Source: Chamaesiphon sp.
Lineage (GTDB): Bacteria > Cyanobacteriota > Cyanobacteriia > Cyanobacteriales > Chamaesiphonaceae
Direction: 5' to 3'
DNA: 7,750 bases
Assembly (NCBI GenBank): GCA_020059425.1
Contig: JAGVCD010000423.1
Span: 1 to 7,750, forward strand
In this document: positions 1 through 5,426 of the stretch, piece by piece
Layout of the letters: every line of letters starts with the position of its first letter
Position numbering within the stretch: the first letter of the stretch is position 1
Program-made: the position numbers and the translations under genes
Notes under the pieces: model-generated
What the model was told of the DNA's origin: nothing
The model's database searches: none
What the model saw: the letters and a program-made list of their open reading frames with translations, nothing else

Positions 1-1
1 A

Positions 2-250
2 TATGAGCAGAGTGAAAAGCTGTTGATGTCAGAGCTGCAAGCAATTTATGACTTCATGATGCAAGAATTTTATGAATGGAAACCGCAGCCCATTGCTACT
101 GAGCCAGCCGATATGGGAAAGCTGTCGCCAGACTCCGCCGCATCTTGGCCACCGACCCCCGCACCTATTGGCGAGAATGCTGCTATTACATCCAAGCCGC
201 CGGAGTTGGTGATTCTAGATTCTATGCCAGTAATTTCGACCAGCAACTAA
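2..250 (+). CDS. 5'-truncated zero-frame ORF, putative tail assembly chaperone (lambda G-like) N-part
   Basis: The frame is open from the window edge, so the true start lies upstream; ATG 26 and TTG 23 are internal candidates only. The first 40 or so codons look like protein (residues rich in E, L, M, F and Y). After position 121 the frame becomes Pro/Ser/Ala-rich and looks out of frame, ending at TAA 248-250. The overlapping -1 frame from 121 looks better coded. GGA AAG at 116-121, preceded by G, makes the slippery heptamer GGGAAAG. I infer that this is the zero-frame product of a two-frame gene such as lambda G/G-T. The call rests on layout and phage context, not on a recognised family signature. 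It could instead be the tail of an unrelated gene, or a gene broken by an indel. Confidence 0.45.
   Translation, partial: YEQSEKLLMSELQAIYDFMMQEFYEWKPQPIATEPADMGKLSPDSAASWPPTPAPIGENAAITSKPPELVILDSMPVISTSN
115..121 (+). promoter_or_regulatory. candidate programmed -1 ribosomal frameshift site GGGAAAG
   Basis: The heptamer has the form X XXY YYZ, with zero-frame codons GGA (116-118) and AAG (119-121). After a -1 slip the codons become GGG and AAA, and translation moves into the frame open to 525. GGGAAAG is the slippery sequence known from the phage lambda G/T gene pair. A possible stimulatory stem is TCGCCA 125-130 with TGGCGA 169-174, but its loop is long (38 nt) and it is weak evidence. A simple one-base indel at the same point would look identical. 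Confidence 0.45.
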
Positions 251-525
251 CCTCGGTGGTGCTAGCTCAGATTGAATTTATTCAGCAGCGCGATCGAACA
301 GTGGCTAATGATGCTAGCTATACCCTGTCACTGCTACTACCAGCTTTCTCAAGTACGCCGTTATTACCAGAAGACTTGGTACCCTACCCATCACCCAAGC
401 AAGCTTTAGATCCACAAACAGCCCAGGTGATTGCTAAATTGCTATCCCAAGGCAAGTTAAATCGGAAGGTGGTATCAATTTTAGGAGGTCTTAATCTATT
501 ACCGGATAAGACTATTAACCCTTAA
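121..525 (+). CDS. -1 frame extension of the preceding ORF, putative G-T-type tail chaperone C-part
   Basis: This frame is open from 103 to the TAA at 523-525 and has no ATG or GTG near its beginning. The only alternative start is TTG 145, which lacks a Shine-Dalgarno sequence. Entering by -1 slippage at 115-121 gives a fused protein reading ADMGK-AVARLRRILATDPRTYW across the junction and adds about 134 residues. That is close to the size of the lambda T extension. The extension has a helical, Arg-rich start, a Cys pair (WRECCYY), Gln-rich helices and a leucine-rich C-terminus. I do not recognise a family. In lambda-type phages the next gene should be the tape measure, but here an endolysin-like gene follows 28 nt later, which weakens the chaperone call. 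Confidence 0.45.
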   Translation, partial: AVARLRRILATDPRTYWRECCYYIQAAGVGDSRFYASNFDQQLTSVVLAQIEFIQQRDRTVANDASYTLSLLLPAFSSTPLLPEDLVPYPSPKQALDPQTAQVIAKLLSQGKLNRKVVSILGGLNLLPDKTINP

Positions 526-553
526 ACATATTAGACCATTAACCTTTTAACCT

Positions 554-1405
554 ATGCTATTATCTCGTTGCCAAGAATGTGAAACCAGCTCCTGTATTGG
601 ATTAGATAAGCAGCTGCTGCATCAAATTAATTTACTACGTCCGGGCTTATTGGTGAAAATTGATGATATTCCTAACTTAGTTTTAGGGCGATCGGTTCAT
701 GCTTGGGTGCAGGCGGGGATGCGGAAATGTTTGGTAAACCTATTTGCTAAATACCCTGATTTGAAACTACAGGTGAATAGCGCTTACCGGACGATCGTGG
801 GTCAAGCTTTGCTGTATGAACATGGTCAACATGGGCGTTGTGGAATTAACATAGTCTCGCCACCGGGTCGGTCGAATCATAACAATGCTAGTAGCTTTGA
901 CCTAGAAAACTGGGCGGATGTGATTGATAAATTGGAAGCTTATGGTTTTAGCTGGTTGGGGCGGCGGATGAATGACAAAATGCATTTTGACTGTCAGAAC
1001 GGCTGTATTGATATGCGGCCAATCTCGATTCAGGCTTTTCAGCAGCTGTGGAATTTGGCCAATCCCCAAGATAAATTAATGGTAGATGGCGACTATGGTC
1101 AGTTGGTAGCTTCTAGGTTACGGAATGCGCCGATCGAGGGTTTTGCTAATTTACCTGCTGGCTACCCACCACGGATTTTGAAATTTACTGAACCACTTCA
1201 GGCGGGGCAAGATGTAGGCAAATTGCAACTAAGCTTGCGATCGGCTGGTATCAAAGTAGAAAAGGCCGATATGATTTTTGGTGAAACTACTAAGGCGGCT
1301 GTGCAGCAGTATCAAGCCAAAATGGGTATGGTAGCTGATGGGGTGGCTGGTAAAGCTACCTTGTTGGCTTTGAATTCGGTACCTGACCAAGTAATTAATG
1401 CCTAA
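554..1405 (+). CDS. M15-family peptidase with C-terminal peptidoglycan-binding repeats (endolysin-like)
   Basis: This is a probable peptidoglycan peptidase of the VanY / D-Ala-D-Ala carboxypeptidase type, acting on the cell wall. The M15 core spans about residues 45-150. It has YRT (77-79), then S107-x-H109 followed by D116 in the SxHxxGxAxD spacing, and H144 in MHFD; H109, D116 and H144 are the expected zinc ligands. Two peptidoglycan-binding-like repeats follow: about 158-195 (AFQQLWN, DGDYG, SRL) and about 214-272 (KLQLSLRSAGI, FGETTKAAVQQYQ, DGVAGKATL). An N-terminal Cys cluster (C6, C9, C14) is unexplained. There is no signal peptide, so release would need a holin if it is an endolysin. 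No Shine-Dalgarno sequence precedes ATG 554. The stop overlaps the start of the next gene. A cellular wall-remodelling role is possible. Confidence 0.8.
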   Translation: MLLSRCQECETSSCIGLDKQLLHQINLLRPGLLVKIDDIPNLVLGRSVHAWVQAGMRKCLVNLFAKYPDLKLQVNSAYRTIVGQALLYEHGQHGRCGINIVSPPGRSNHNNASSFDLENWADVIDKLEAYGFSWLGRRMNDKMHFDCQNGCIDMRPISIQAFQQLWNLANPQDKLMVDGDYGQLVASRLRNAPIEGFANLPAGYPPRILKFTEPLQAGQDVGKLQLSLRSAGIKVEKADMIFGETTKAAVQQYQAKMGMVADGVAGKATLLALNSVPDQVINA

Positions 1406-1961
1406 ACGTCTGACCCCCCAAGAAATTGCTGACCGTCAAAAATTTGTGTTGGAGCAAGTTAGAGCTAATCTGAGCCGCACCCAGATTCAGGCTCTAATTT
1501 GTGGGGAATTTGGGGTGACTGAGCGGAACGCTGGCCGGATTTATAACACGGCGATCGATGGGATTGTGCAACGAGATCCTGGTGAGCAGCGCCGCAACCG
1601 GGTAATGATGTTAGAAATGCTTTACTTTCAGGCCAGTAGCTCTCAGGCTGATATCGTGGCGCTGCAAGCCTTGATTGCTACTGCTAGCTTACAACCAGAG
1701 GTGAAGCCTAATATGATCGCCCAAATGATTGGGGAAAAGAGCAGAGTGCGCGCGCAGTTGATTAAAACTCTTTCGGATATTTCGCGAATTTATGGCCTAT
1801 ATACCGACATGCCGTTACTGCAAGCTATTAGTGTGTTGGCCAATAGTGAAATGTTACCACCGGAATTAGCTGGTCGGATGTTGGTGGCGATCGAGGATAT
1901 TTCTAGTTCGATTGAAAAGTCTTTGCATGTTCCAAGTCAGCCAGAGCAAACCACGGATTGA
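1398..1961 (+). CDS. putative terminase small subunit, helix-turn-helix protein
   Basis: This 187-residue protein is largely helical. Residues about 6-55 read like a DNA-binding helix-turn-helix (TPQEIADRQ, SRTQIQALICGEFGVTERNAGRIY). Residues about 65-136 alternate Arg and Leu and end in ISRIYGLYTDMP, a pattern typical of the second half of phage small terminases. Small terminases recognise the packaging site and recruit the large ATPase/nuclease subunit. No large subunit is present in this window. The ATG overlaps the upstream stop in ATGCCTAA (1398-1405) and has no clear Shine-Dalgarno sequence, so translational coupling to the endolysin gene is likely. The family call is based on residue pattern only; a generic phage transcription regulator is the main alternative. 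Confidence 0.5.
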   Translation: MPKRLTPQEIADRQKFVLEQVRANLSRTQIQALICGEFGVTERNAGRIYNTAIDGIVQRDPGEQRRNRVMMLEMLYFQASSSQADIVALQALIATASLQPEVKPNMIAQMIGEKSRVRAQLIKTLSDISRIYGLYTDMPLLQAISVLANSEMLPPELAGRMLVAIEDISSSIEKSLHVPSQPEQTTD

Positions 1962-1972
1962 TAGAATAGAAA

Positions 1973-1999
1973 CAGCCCCAACGGTCAAGGTTAGGGCTG
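1973..1999 (+). repeat. imperfect hairpin after the terminase-like gene
   Basis: CAGCCC (1973-1978) pairs with GGGCTG (1994-1999). After one mismatch, AAC (1980-1982) pairs with GTT (1990-1992), leaving a 7-nt loop. It starts 12 nt after the stop at 1961 and lies before the gene at 2044. No T-run follows on the + strand, so it is not a standard intrinsic terminator. It may instead be a processing or stability hairpin that lowers readthrough. Confidence 0.4.
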
Positions 2000-2043
2000 C
2001 TCCTGTAAAAAAATCAGTATTCAATCTGTTTAGAGGTTATCAC

Positions 2044-2385
2044 ATGGCAACAGTTACAGACACGGACTTGCAACAGCTTAAAGACTTGATCACGACGCTT
2101 CATGCTGTTACTCAGAAACAGATAACTGATGGTAACACCGCTATTCAAAGACAGATAACTGATGGTAATGCTGCTATTCAGAAGCAGATTGCTGGTGTCG
2201 AAATTGGCTTATCTGAGGTTAAAGGGGAAATTAAAGAAGTGAAGGCTGAAATTAAGGGTGTTCAGATACAGGTTAGTGATATAAAGGCTGACCAGCGATC
2301 GCAAGACACCCGGTTTTTTTGGTTGTTTGCATTTCTTTTGACTACGGCAGTGGGGATAGTGGGCAAGTTGGTAAAATTTTACTAA
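2044..2385 (+). CDS. coiled-coil protein with C-terminal membrane anchor (holin/XhlA-like, tentative)
   Basis: ATG 2044 is chosen because AGAGGT lies about 7-10 nt upstream. An in-frame extension to 1912 would overlap the previous gene and reads as unrelated sequence. The 113-residue product begins MATVTDTDLQQLKDL. It continues with three 11-residue repeats (about 26-58, core QITDGNxAIQ), then heptad-like EVKGEIKEVKAEIKG (about 58-72), and ends in a hydrophobic helix (FFWLFAFLLTTAVGIVGKLV, 91-110) with a short basic tail. This architecture, a soluble coiled coil followed by a C-terminal transmembrane helix next to an endolysin gene, resembles XhlA-type holin partners. Similar small proteins also occur outside phages in cyanobacteria, so the lysis role is inference. 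Confidence 0.65.
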   Translation: MATVTDTDLQQLKDLITTLHAVTQKQITDGNTAIQRQITDGNAAIQKQIAGVEIGLSEVKGEIKEVKAEIKGVQIQVSDIKADQRSQDTRFFWLFAFLLTTAVGIVGKLVKFY

Positions 2386-2395
2386 ACGCGACGCG

Positions 2396-2758
2396 CTAAA
2401 CTTTTTCCATCATTCTTTGGGCAATTATCAGGTTCAGCTGTGATAACTGCTCCTTGGGCATGGCAGCTAGAGCATCTAAGATGGCTTCATACGACCTATT
2501 TTGCACTTCTTCATAATTAACAGTTCCTTCTAAAACTTGCCAAAACTCCGAAGTAGACTTGAATCCTAAGAACCGGGCGATCGTCTGTTGTCTGGCTGAG
2601 TCTGGCATGGACTTTCCTTGTTCCCATGCTTGGTAGGCACCCTTAGTAACGCCTAACCTTTCAGCAGCGATCGCCTGACTGATTTTTAACCTTTTACGTT
2701 CAGCTGCTAATAAGTCACCTAGTATTTTTCTTTGCTCACGGCTAGAAGTTTCAAGCAT
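2396..2758 (-). CDS. XRE-family helix-turn-helix transcriptional regulator
   Basis: This 120-residue Cro/CI-type regulator carries an HTH_3 domain at about residues 13-65: LGDLLAAERKRLKISQ, then AAERLGVTKGAYQAWEQGK (the recognition helix region), then ARFLGF. The C-terminal part (about 70-120) is helical and may dimerise; there is no LexA-type peptidase domain. The start at 2758 has no evident Shine-Dalgarno sequence. The gene is divergent from the RHH/ParB operon, and the space between holds a triple TGTGAG repeat close to its own start, so autoregulation and control of the divergent operon are likely. It converges with the 2044-2385 gene, with only 10 nt between the stops. It could be the prophage repressor or a plasmid regulator. 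Confidence 0.85.
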   Translation of the reverse strand: MLETSSREQRKILGDLLAAERKRLKISQAIAAERLGVTKGAYQAWEQGKSMPDSARQQTIARFLGFKSTSEFWQVLEGTVNYEEVQNRSYEAILDALAAMPKEQLSQLNLIIAQRMMEKV

Positions 2759-2781
2759 AGCTAACGGTTAGTGCTTTGCGT

Positions 2782-2809
2782 ATTGTGAGGCTTACTCACA
2801 ATCTGTGAG
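2782..2809. promoter_or_regulatory. operator-like array of three alternating TGTGAG half-sites
   Basis: ATTGTGAG (2782-2789) and CTCACAAT (2795-2802) form a perfect 8-bp inverted repeat with a 5-bp spacer. The second arm also forms a 6-bp inverted repeat with TGTGAG (2804-2809) across ATC. The block sits 24-51 bp before the XRE start, where a Cro/CI-type repressor would autoregulate. Confidence 0.6.
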
Positions 2810-2898
2810 CAGCGCGTTATTTGTACCACTGTACGTCCAATCATAACATGCCTCAAAGTATCGTCAACTAACGTTTTCAGCTATATTGTCTAGCTAGT

Positions 2899-2968
2899 CA
2901 ACTGTACTGTAATTACAAATCATTTGACACAGTTAACTATCTCAAATATACTTCCATCAGTACAGTTG
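2899..2968. repeat. 11-bp perfect inverted repeat flanking the RHH-gene promoter
   Basis: CAACTGTACTG (2899-2909) is matched exactly in inverse as CAGTACAGTTG (2958-2968). The arms bracket the promoter at 2924-2952. The palindrome AGTTAACT (2931-2938) lies at almost the exact centre, between the -35 and -10 boxes. The ACTGTAC core also occurs at 2828-2834 and inverted at 3165-3171. Such placement suits autoregulation by the RHH protein, or a centromere-like site. Confidence 0.55.
2924..2952 (+). promoter_or_regulatory. near-consensus sigma70-type promoter of the RHH-ParB operon
   Basis: TTGACA (2924-2929) is followed after exactly 17 bp by TATACT (2947-2952), one base from a full consensus promoter. 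Transcription would begin near 2958-2960, giving a leader of about 22 nt that contains AGGTGA (2971-2976) before ATG 2981. The right arm of the 11-bp inverted repeat overlaps the predicted start point. Confidence 0.75.
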
Positions 2969-2980
2969 GCAGGTGAAGAC

Positions 2981-3199
2981 ATGGCTAGACTCAAGGAAAA
3001 AATGACGATATCAATGAATCCTGAAGTGCGGACTTTGATTAAAACAGCAGCGGTCAAGCTCAGGACTACTTCTAGCGCGTTGATATCACAATGGGCGATC
3101 GCTGCGCTGGGGTCAGGAGCGACTGACAATCTAAAATCTTCATCTTCTAAGAAGAAAAAAATTGGTACAGTCAGCAGTACTGATACCCTTACAGAATAA
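2981..3199 (+). CDS. small ribbon-helix-helix (Arc/CopG-like) DNA-binding protein
   Basis: The start is set at ATG 2981, preceded by AGGTGA at 2971-2976. A longer reading from TTG 2924 would begin inside the -35 box and is rejected. The 72-residue product has the RHH layout at about residues 6-43: a short beta strand (EKMTISMN), helix A (PEVRTLIKTAAVKL), a turn, and helix B (TSSALISQWAIAAL). A Ser- and Lys-rich tail (SSSSKKKK, 53-60) follows and may add non-specific DNA contact. RHH proteins act as dimers that insert a beta ribbon in the major groove and often autoregulate partition or copy-control operons. Its promoter carries repeated ACTGTAC boxes, and the ParB-like gene follows after 28 nt. 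Metal- or antitoxin-type RHH roles remain possible. Confidence 0.65.
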   Translation: MARLKEKMTISMNPEVRTLIKTAAVKLRTTSSALISQWAIAALGSGATDNLKSSSSKKKKIGTVSSTDTLTE

Positions 3200-3227
3200 G
3201 CTTAGCTAACACGATAATCTTTCTATT

Positions 3228-4400
3228 ATGACAAGTACAAAATTATTACCGACTAAATCTAAAGTTAAACCAGGAATTAAGTCTGCTGCTTCTATCTCAT
3301 CTACAGAGGAGACTTTACCGAAAAAAGACACCCTGATTGTCAATTTGATGATGATTAAAGCGGATCTAATTCATCCGCACCCGCTTAATCCCAGACCTTG
3401 GAGTGATATTTATCAATGTCATGTCCATGATGACAAAGTTGAAGAATTAATTGCTTCAATTCAGGCTAGTGACTTTGACTTGCTGGAGCCAGTGCAGGTG
3501 AGGCAGATGGGATCTGTTTACCAGATAGTTGCTGGCCATCACCGTTATTGTGCTTTGGTGGCTCTTAACCGGAAAGAGATCCCTTGTGTACTGATAGTGG
3601 TAGCCGATGATGTAGAAGCGGCGATTAGATTGGTGACGAGGCAGGGACGTAGCATTGATCCTTGGGACTTAGCTAAACATGCTTATGATTTGTGCTGTGA
3701 AGAGGAGATGTGTAGCCAGACTGATTACAGTAAAAAAACTGGGTACCAGGCGACGGTGGTTAGTAAGTGGGTGAGGGCGGAGCGAGTGCGGCAAACGCTA
3801 GATATGCGGGGTCTATCGGTAACAGCTTGCGCGACTATTGCCCGTGCCCCTGAAAATCGGTGGCGTGATATTGCGAACCAGGCGATCGATCGCAAGCTGG
3901 GTACCAGAGAAATTGATGCTTTGGTGGTAGAAGCACAGGGCAAAACTCCAGATATTCCTATTTCTCAGCCGGAAGTCTCACCTTCCACAGTCACTGGCTT
4001 GGAAAAATCAGTAGATTTAGACCAGCATCTGATTGTTAGAAAAAGCGCTCTGGCGAATATTACTGAGCAAGAAGAACTAGATTCATCAGAAGCACGTTCT
4101 AATCTGAGCCGGGTGAATGTCATCTCTCTCACCCTGCTGCGTTATCTCAATGAAAAACAATGTGCGATCGGCTTTGGTCAGCTGCACTTAGAATGGTCGT
4201 TTTGTAATGCGTCGGACTGGTGGGATGTTTCAGATAGTAGTTTGAAGCAACTATTGGGCACTATGATTCGCAATGATTTGCTTGCTAAGTCGGAGGGTGA
4301 TTTTGAATCTCTTTATGCGATTACTGACAACGGTTGCCAACTGGTGACTGACTTTTTGGCGATCGACCAAAACATCTTGCAGCGGCGGTGGCAAAAATAA
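3228..4400 (+). CDS. ParB-like protein with C-terminal winged-helix domain
   Basis: This 390-residue protein has a Lys/Ser-rich leader (1-33) and then a ParB N-terminal (ParB/sulfiredoxin-fold) domain at about 38-125. Landmarks are HPHPLNPR (49-56), VEELIASIQA (71-80), LLEPVQV (85-91) and the box II-like GHHR at 103-106, where chromosomal ParB has GERR. A central helix-turn-helix follows (about 164-185, QTDYSKKTGYQATVVSKWVR), then helices to about 237. A linker leads to a C-terminal winged-helix-like region (about 296-374: VISLTLLRYLNEK, SDSSLKQLLGTMIRNDLL, YAITDNG). It probably binds specific DNA in segregation, replication control or gene regulation. No ParA ATPase is adjacent. There is no good Shine-Dalgarno sequence before ATG 3228. 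Plasmid or phage regulators share this fold, so partition is likely but not certain. Confidence 0.75.
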   Translation: MTSTKLLPTKSKVKPGIKSAASISSTEETLPKKDTLIVNLMMIKADLIHPHPLNPRPWSDIYQCHVHDDKVEELIASIQASDFDLLEPVQVRQMGSVYQIVAGHHRYCALVALNRKEIPCVLIVVADDVEAAIRLVTRQGRSIDPWDLAKHAYDLCCEEEMCSQTDYSKKTGYQATVVSKWVRAERVRQTLDMRGLSVTACATIARAPENRWRDIANQAIDRKLGTREIDALVVEAQGKTPDIPISQPEVSPSTVTGLEKSVDLDQHLIVRKSALANITEQEELDSSEARSNLSRVNVISLTLLRYLNEKQCAIGFGQLHLEWSFCNASDWWDVSDSSLKQLLGTMIRNDLLAKSEGDFESLYAITDNGCQLVTDFLAIDQNILQRRWQK

Positions 4401-4714
4401 TGACTTTGTTGGCCAGTGATTTGGAATTAACAGTACGGCGATTAGTACAGCGAGTCTCGGCGCTGGAATCTCAAGTATCTAGGCCATTACCTACGCGGTG
4501 GTTATCACCGGATGCGGCGGCTCGGGCTAGTGAGGGGCGATATAGTGCTTACTTGATTCGGACAAGGATTGACATGGCGATCGACTCTCCTAGTAGCACT
4601 AGGTTAATTACCGGAGTCCACTACAGCAAAGTGCGGCGGATTGATGGCCGTTTTAGCTATCAAGTTTGCTGGCCATTGTTTGATCATGTTTTGCAGGAAG
4701 AGGCAAGCAATTAG
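4400..4714 (+). CDS. small hypothetical protein, possible excisionase-like DNA-binding protein
   Basis: The ATG at 4400 shares its A with the TAA stop of the ParB-like gene (TAATG), which points to coupled translation; GTG 4388 is an alternative start. The 104-residue product begins with a short amphipathic coil (about 7-27, LELTVRRLVQRVSALESQVS). It continues with WLSPDAAARA (34-43), a Tyr/Arg-rich segment YSAYLIRTRIDMA (48-60), and GVHYSKVRRIDGRFSYQVCWPLF (72-94). The order of a helical opening, a GxHY turn and a basic strand pair resembles small excisionase or MerR-like winged-helix proteins. I do not recognise a definite family. Position as third gene of the RHH-ParB operon suggests a DNA-binding accessory. 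Its last 62 nt overlap the 3' end of the convergent gene at 4653-4895. Confidence 0.55.
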   Translation: MTLLASDLELTVRRLVQRVSALESQVSRPLPTRWLSPDAAARASEGRYSAYLIRTRIDMAIDSPSSTRLITGVHYSKVRRIDGRFSYQVCWPLFDHVLQEEASN

Positions 4715-4895
4715 CGTTATCTAGTTTTTGCTGAATGGCATCACGTAGCCATTCAGCACGGCTTTGCCCTACTTTATCGGCAGATATTGAGATAGCGTTG
4801 CTCATACTTTTGGTGCAGTGCATGGTAATGCTGGAGTCGAAAATCTTGGGATTATTATGCTTGGGTGGCCAGTTGCTTTCTGCTAATTTAGGCAT
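4653..4895 (-). CDS. small ribbon-helix-helix protein, last gene of the leftward operon
   Basis: The start at 4895 is supported by a strong ribosome binding site (GAGAGGAT, about 6 nt upstream on this strand). Its ATG also overlaps the stop of the preceding zinc-ribbon gene in ATGCCTAA, so translation is probably coupled. The longer frame to 5054 lies antisense-in-frame inside that gene and is rejected. The 80-residue product has an RHH pattern at about 20-60: strand SSITMHCTKSM, helix A SNAISISADKVG, then QSRAEWLRDAIQQKLDN. It likely binds DNA as a dimer, alone or together with the upstream two-RHH protein. The 3' end overlaps the convergent gene ending at 4714 by 62 nt. Confidence 0.55.
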   Translation of the reverse strand: MPKLAESNWPPKHNNPKIFDSSITMHCTKSMSNAISISADKVGQSRAEWLRDAIQQKLDNANCLPLPAKHDQTMASKLDS

Positions 4896-5373
4896 AGATA
4901 TCCTCTCGGGAAGTAGCACCGCAATTGGTACAGAACATTCTATTTCTTGATTCTTGTGGCCAGACAGATTGTTTCTTGCAATTGAGGCAATGGAGCGCAC
5001 TACTTTTCTTTCCTTCCTTGGTGCGGCCATCAGTTTTGGCTTTAGCTGATACACCTTTAATAGGGAGGGGCAAAGATTGGATAGCCGCGACTGTATTTAA
5101 TACCTCAGACCGTACTAACCAGCTAATACTCTGGCCAAATTCATCTTTCATTTGGTGTAACTTATCGTATTGCTCGGCCTCCATCCTTACACCATAGATT
5201 TGGTATTCGATGATGGAATTTAGGGGCAGAGCCTTCCCCCGTAGTAATAGAGCGTCAATGCATTGGCGAATGAAGGTGGCATGACCAATATTTAGGCGCT
5301 TAGCATGAACTAGAATCTTGTCCCATTCGACTACTGAGAATCTGACATTGACCTGTCTTCGGAACTTTTTCAT
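4888..5373 (-). CDS. protein with two ribbon-helix-helix-like units and a C-terminal zinc ribbon
   Basis: The start is set at ATG 5373, with AAAGGA about 8 nt upstream on this strand; an in-frame ATG at 5445 would overlap the upstream gene and lacks support. The 161-residue product reads as two similar modules. Unit 1 is about 5-42 (RRQVNVRFSVVEWDKILVHAKR, HATFIRQCIDALL). Unit 2 is about 56-97 (EYQIYGVRMEAEQYDKLHQMKD, SISWLVRSEVLNTV). A basic linker follows (110-124), and the tail carries C129-x2-C132 and C148-x2-C151, a zinc ribbon. MobC-like mobilisation accessories and plasmid regulators use RHH folds, but no relaxase is in the window. It forms an operon with the overlapping small RHH gene downstream. 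Function is unknown beyond probable DNA binding. Confidence 0.6.
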   Translation of the reverse strand: MKKFRRQVNVRFSVVEWDKILVHAKRLNIGHATFIRQCIDALLLRGKALPLNSIIEYQIYGVRMEAEQYDKLHQMKDEFGQSISWLVRSEVLNTVAAIQSLPLPIKGVSAKAKTDGRTKEGKKSSALHCLNCKKQSVWPQESRNRMFCTNCGATSREDIYA

Positions 5374-5426
5374 GAATGCTTCCTTTGGGCTAGTGTGAAG
5401 CACTATGATACAAGCGGTAGTCACCT

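Noticed and set aside
145..147. TTG 145 as an independent start for the frame ending at 525
   Set aside because: It has no Shine-Dalgarno sequence, and the same frame is open upstream to the slippery heptamer; frameshift entry explains the layout better, although this is not proven.
1912..2043. In-frame N-terminal extension of the membrane-anchored coiled-coil protein
   Set aside because: It overlaps the terminase-like gene in another frame, reads as unrelated basic sequence, and ATG 2044 has a good ribosome binding site and a typical start.
2924..2980. TTG 2924 as start of the small RHH gene
   Set aside because: TTG is the first half of a TTGACA -35 box with a matching -10 box inside the proposed coding region; ATG 2981 has AGGTGA upstream.
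2920..3129. - strand frame opposite the small RHH gene, and similarly 3725-3943 opposite the ParB-like gene
   Set aside because: These are shadows of supported + strand genes without ribosome binding sites or recognisable domains.
1398..4895. The same ATGCCTAA stop-start overlap at 1398-1405 and 4888-4895
   Set aside because: The resemblance covers only eight bases and the downstream proteins are unrelated, so a coincidence of a favourable coupling sequence is the simplest view.
4896..5054. Upstream extension of the 4653-4895 gene
   Set aside because: It lies inside the zinc-ribbon gene in another frame; the ATG at 4895 has a strong ribosome binding site and a coupling overlap.
4735..5197. 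Overlapping + strand frames at 4735-4950 and 4925-5197
   Set aside because: They are opposite to well-supported - strand genes with zinc ribbon and RHH patterns and show no start signals.
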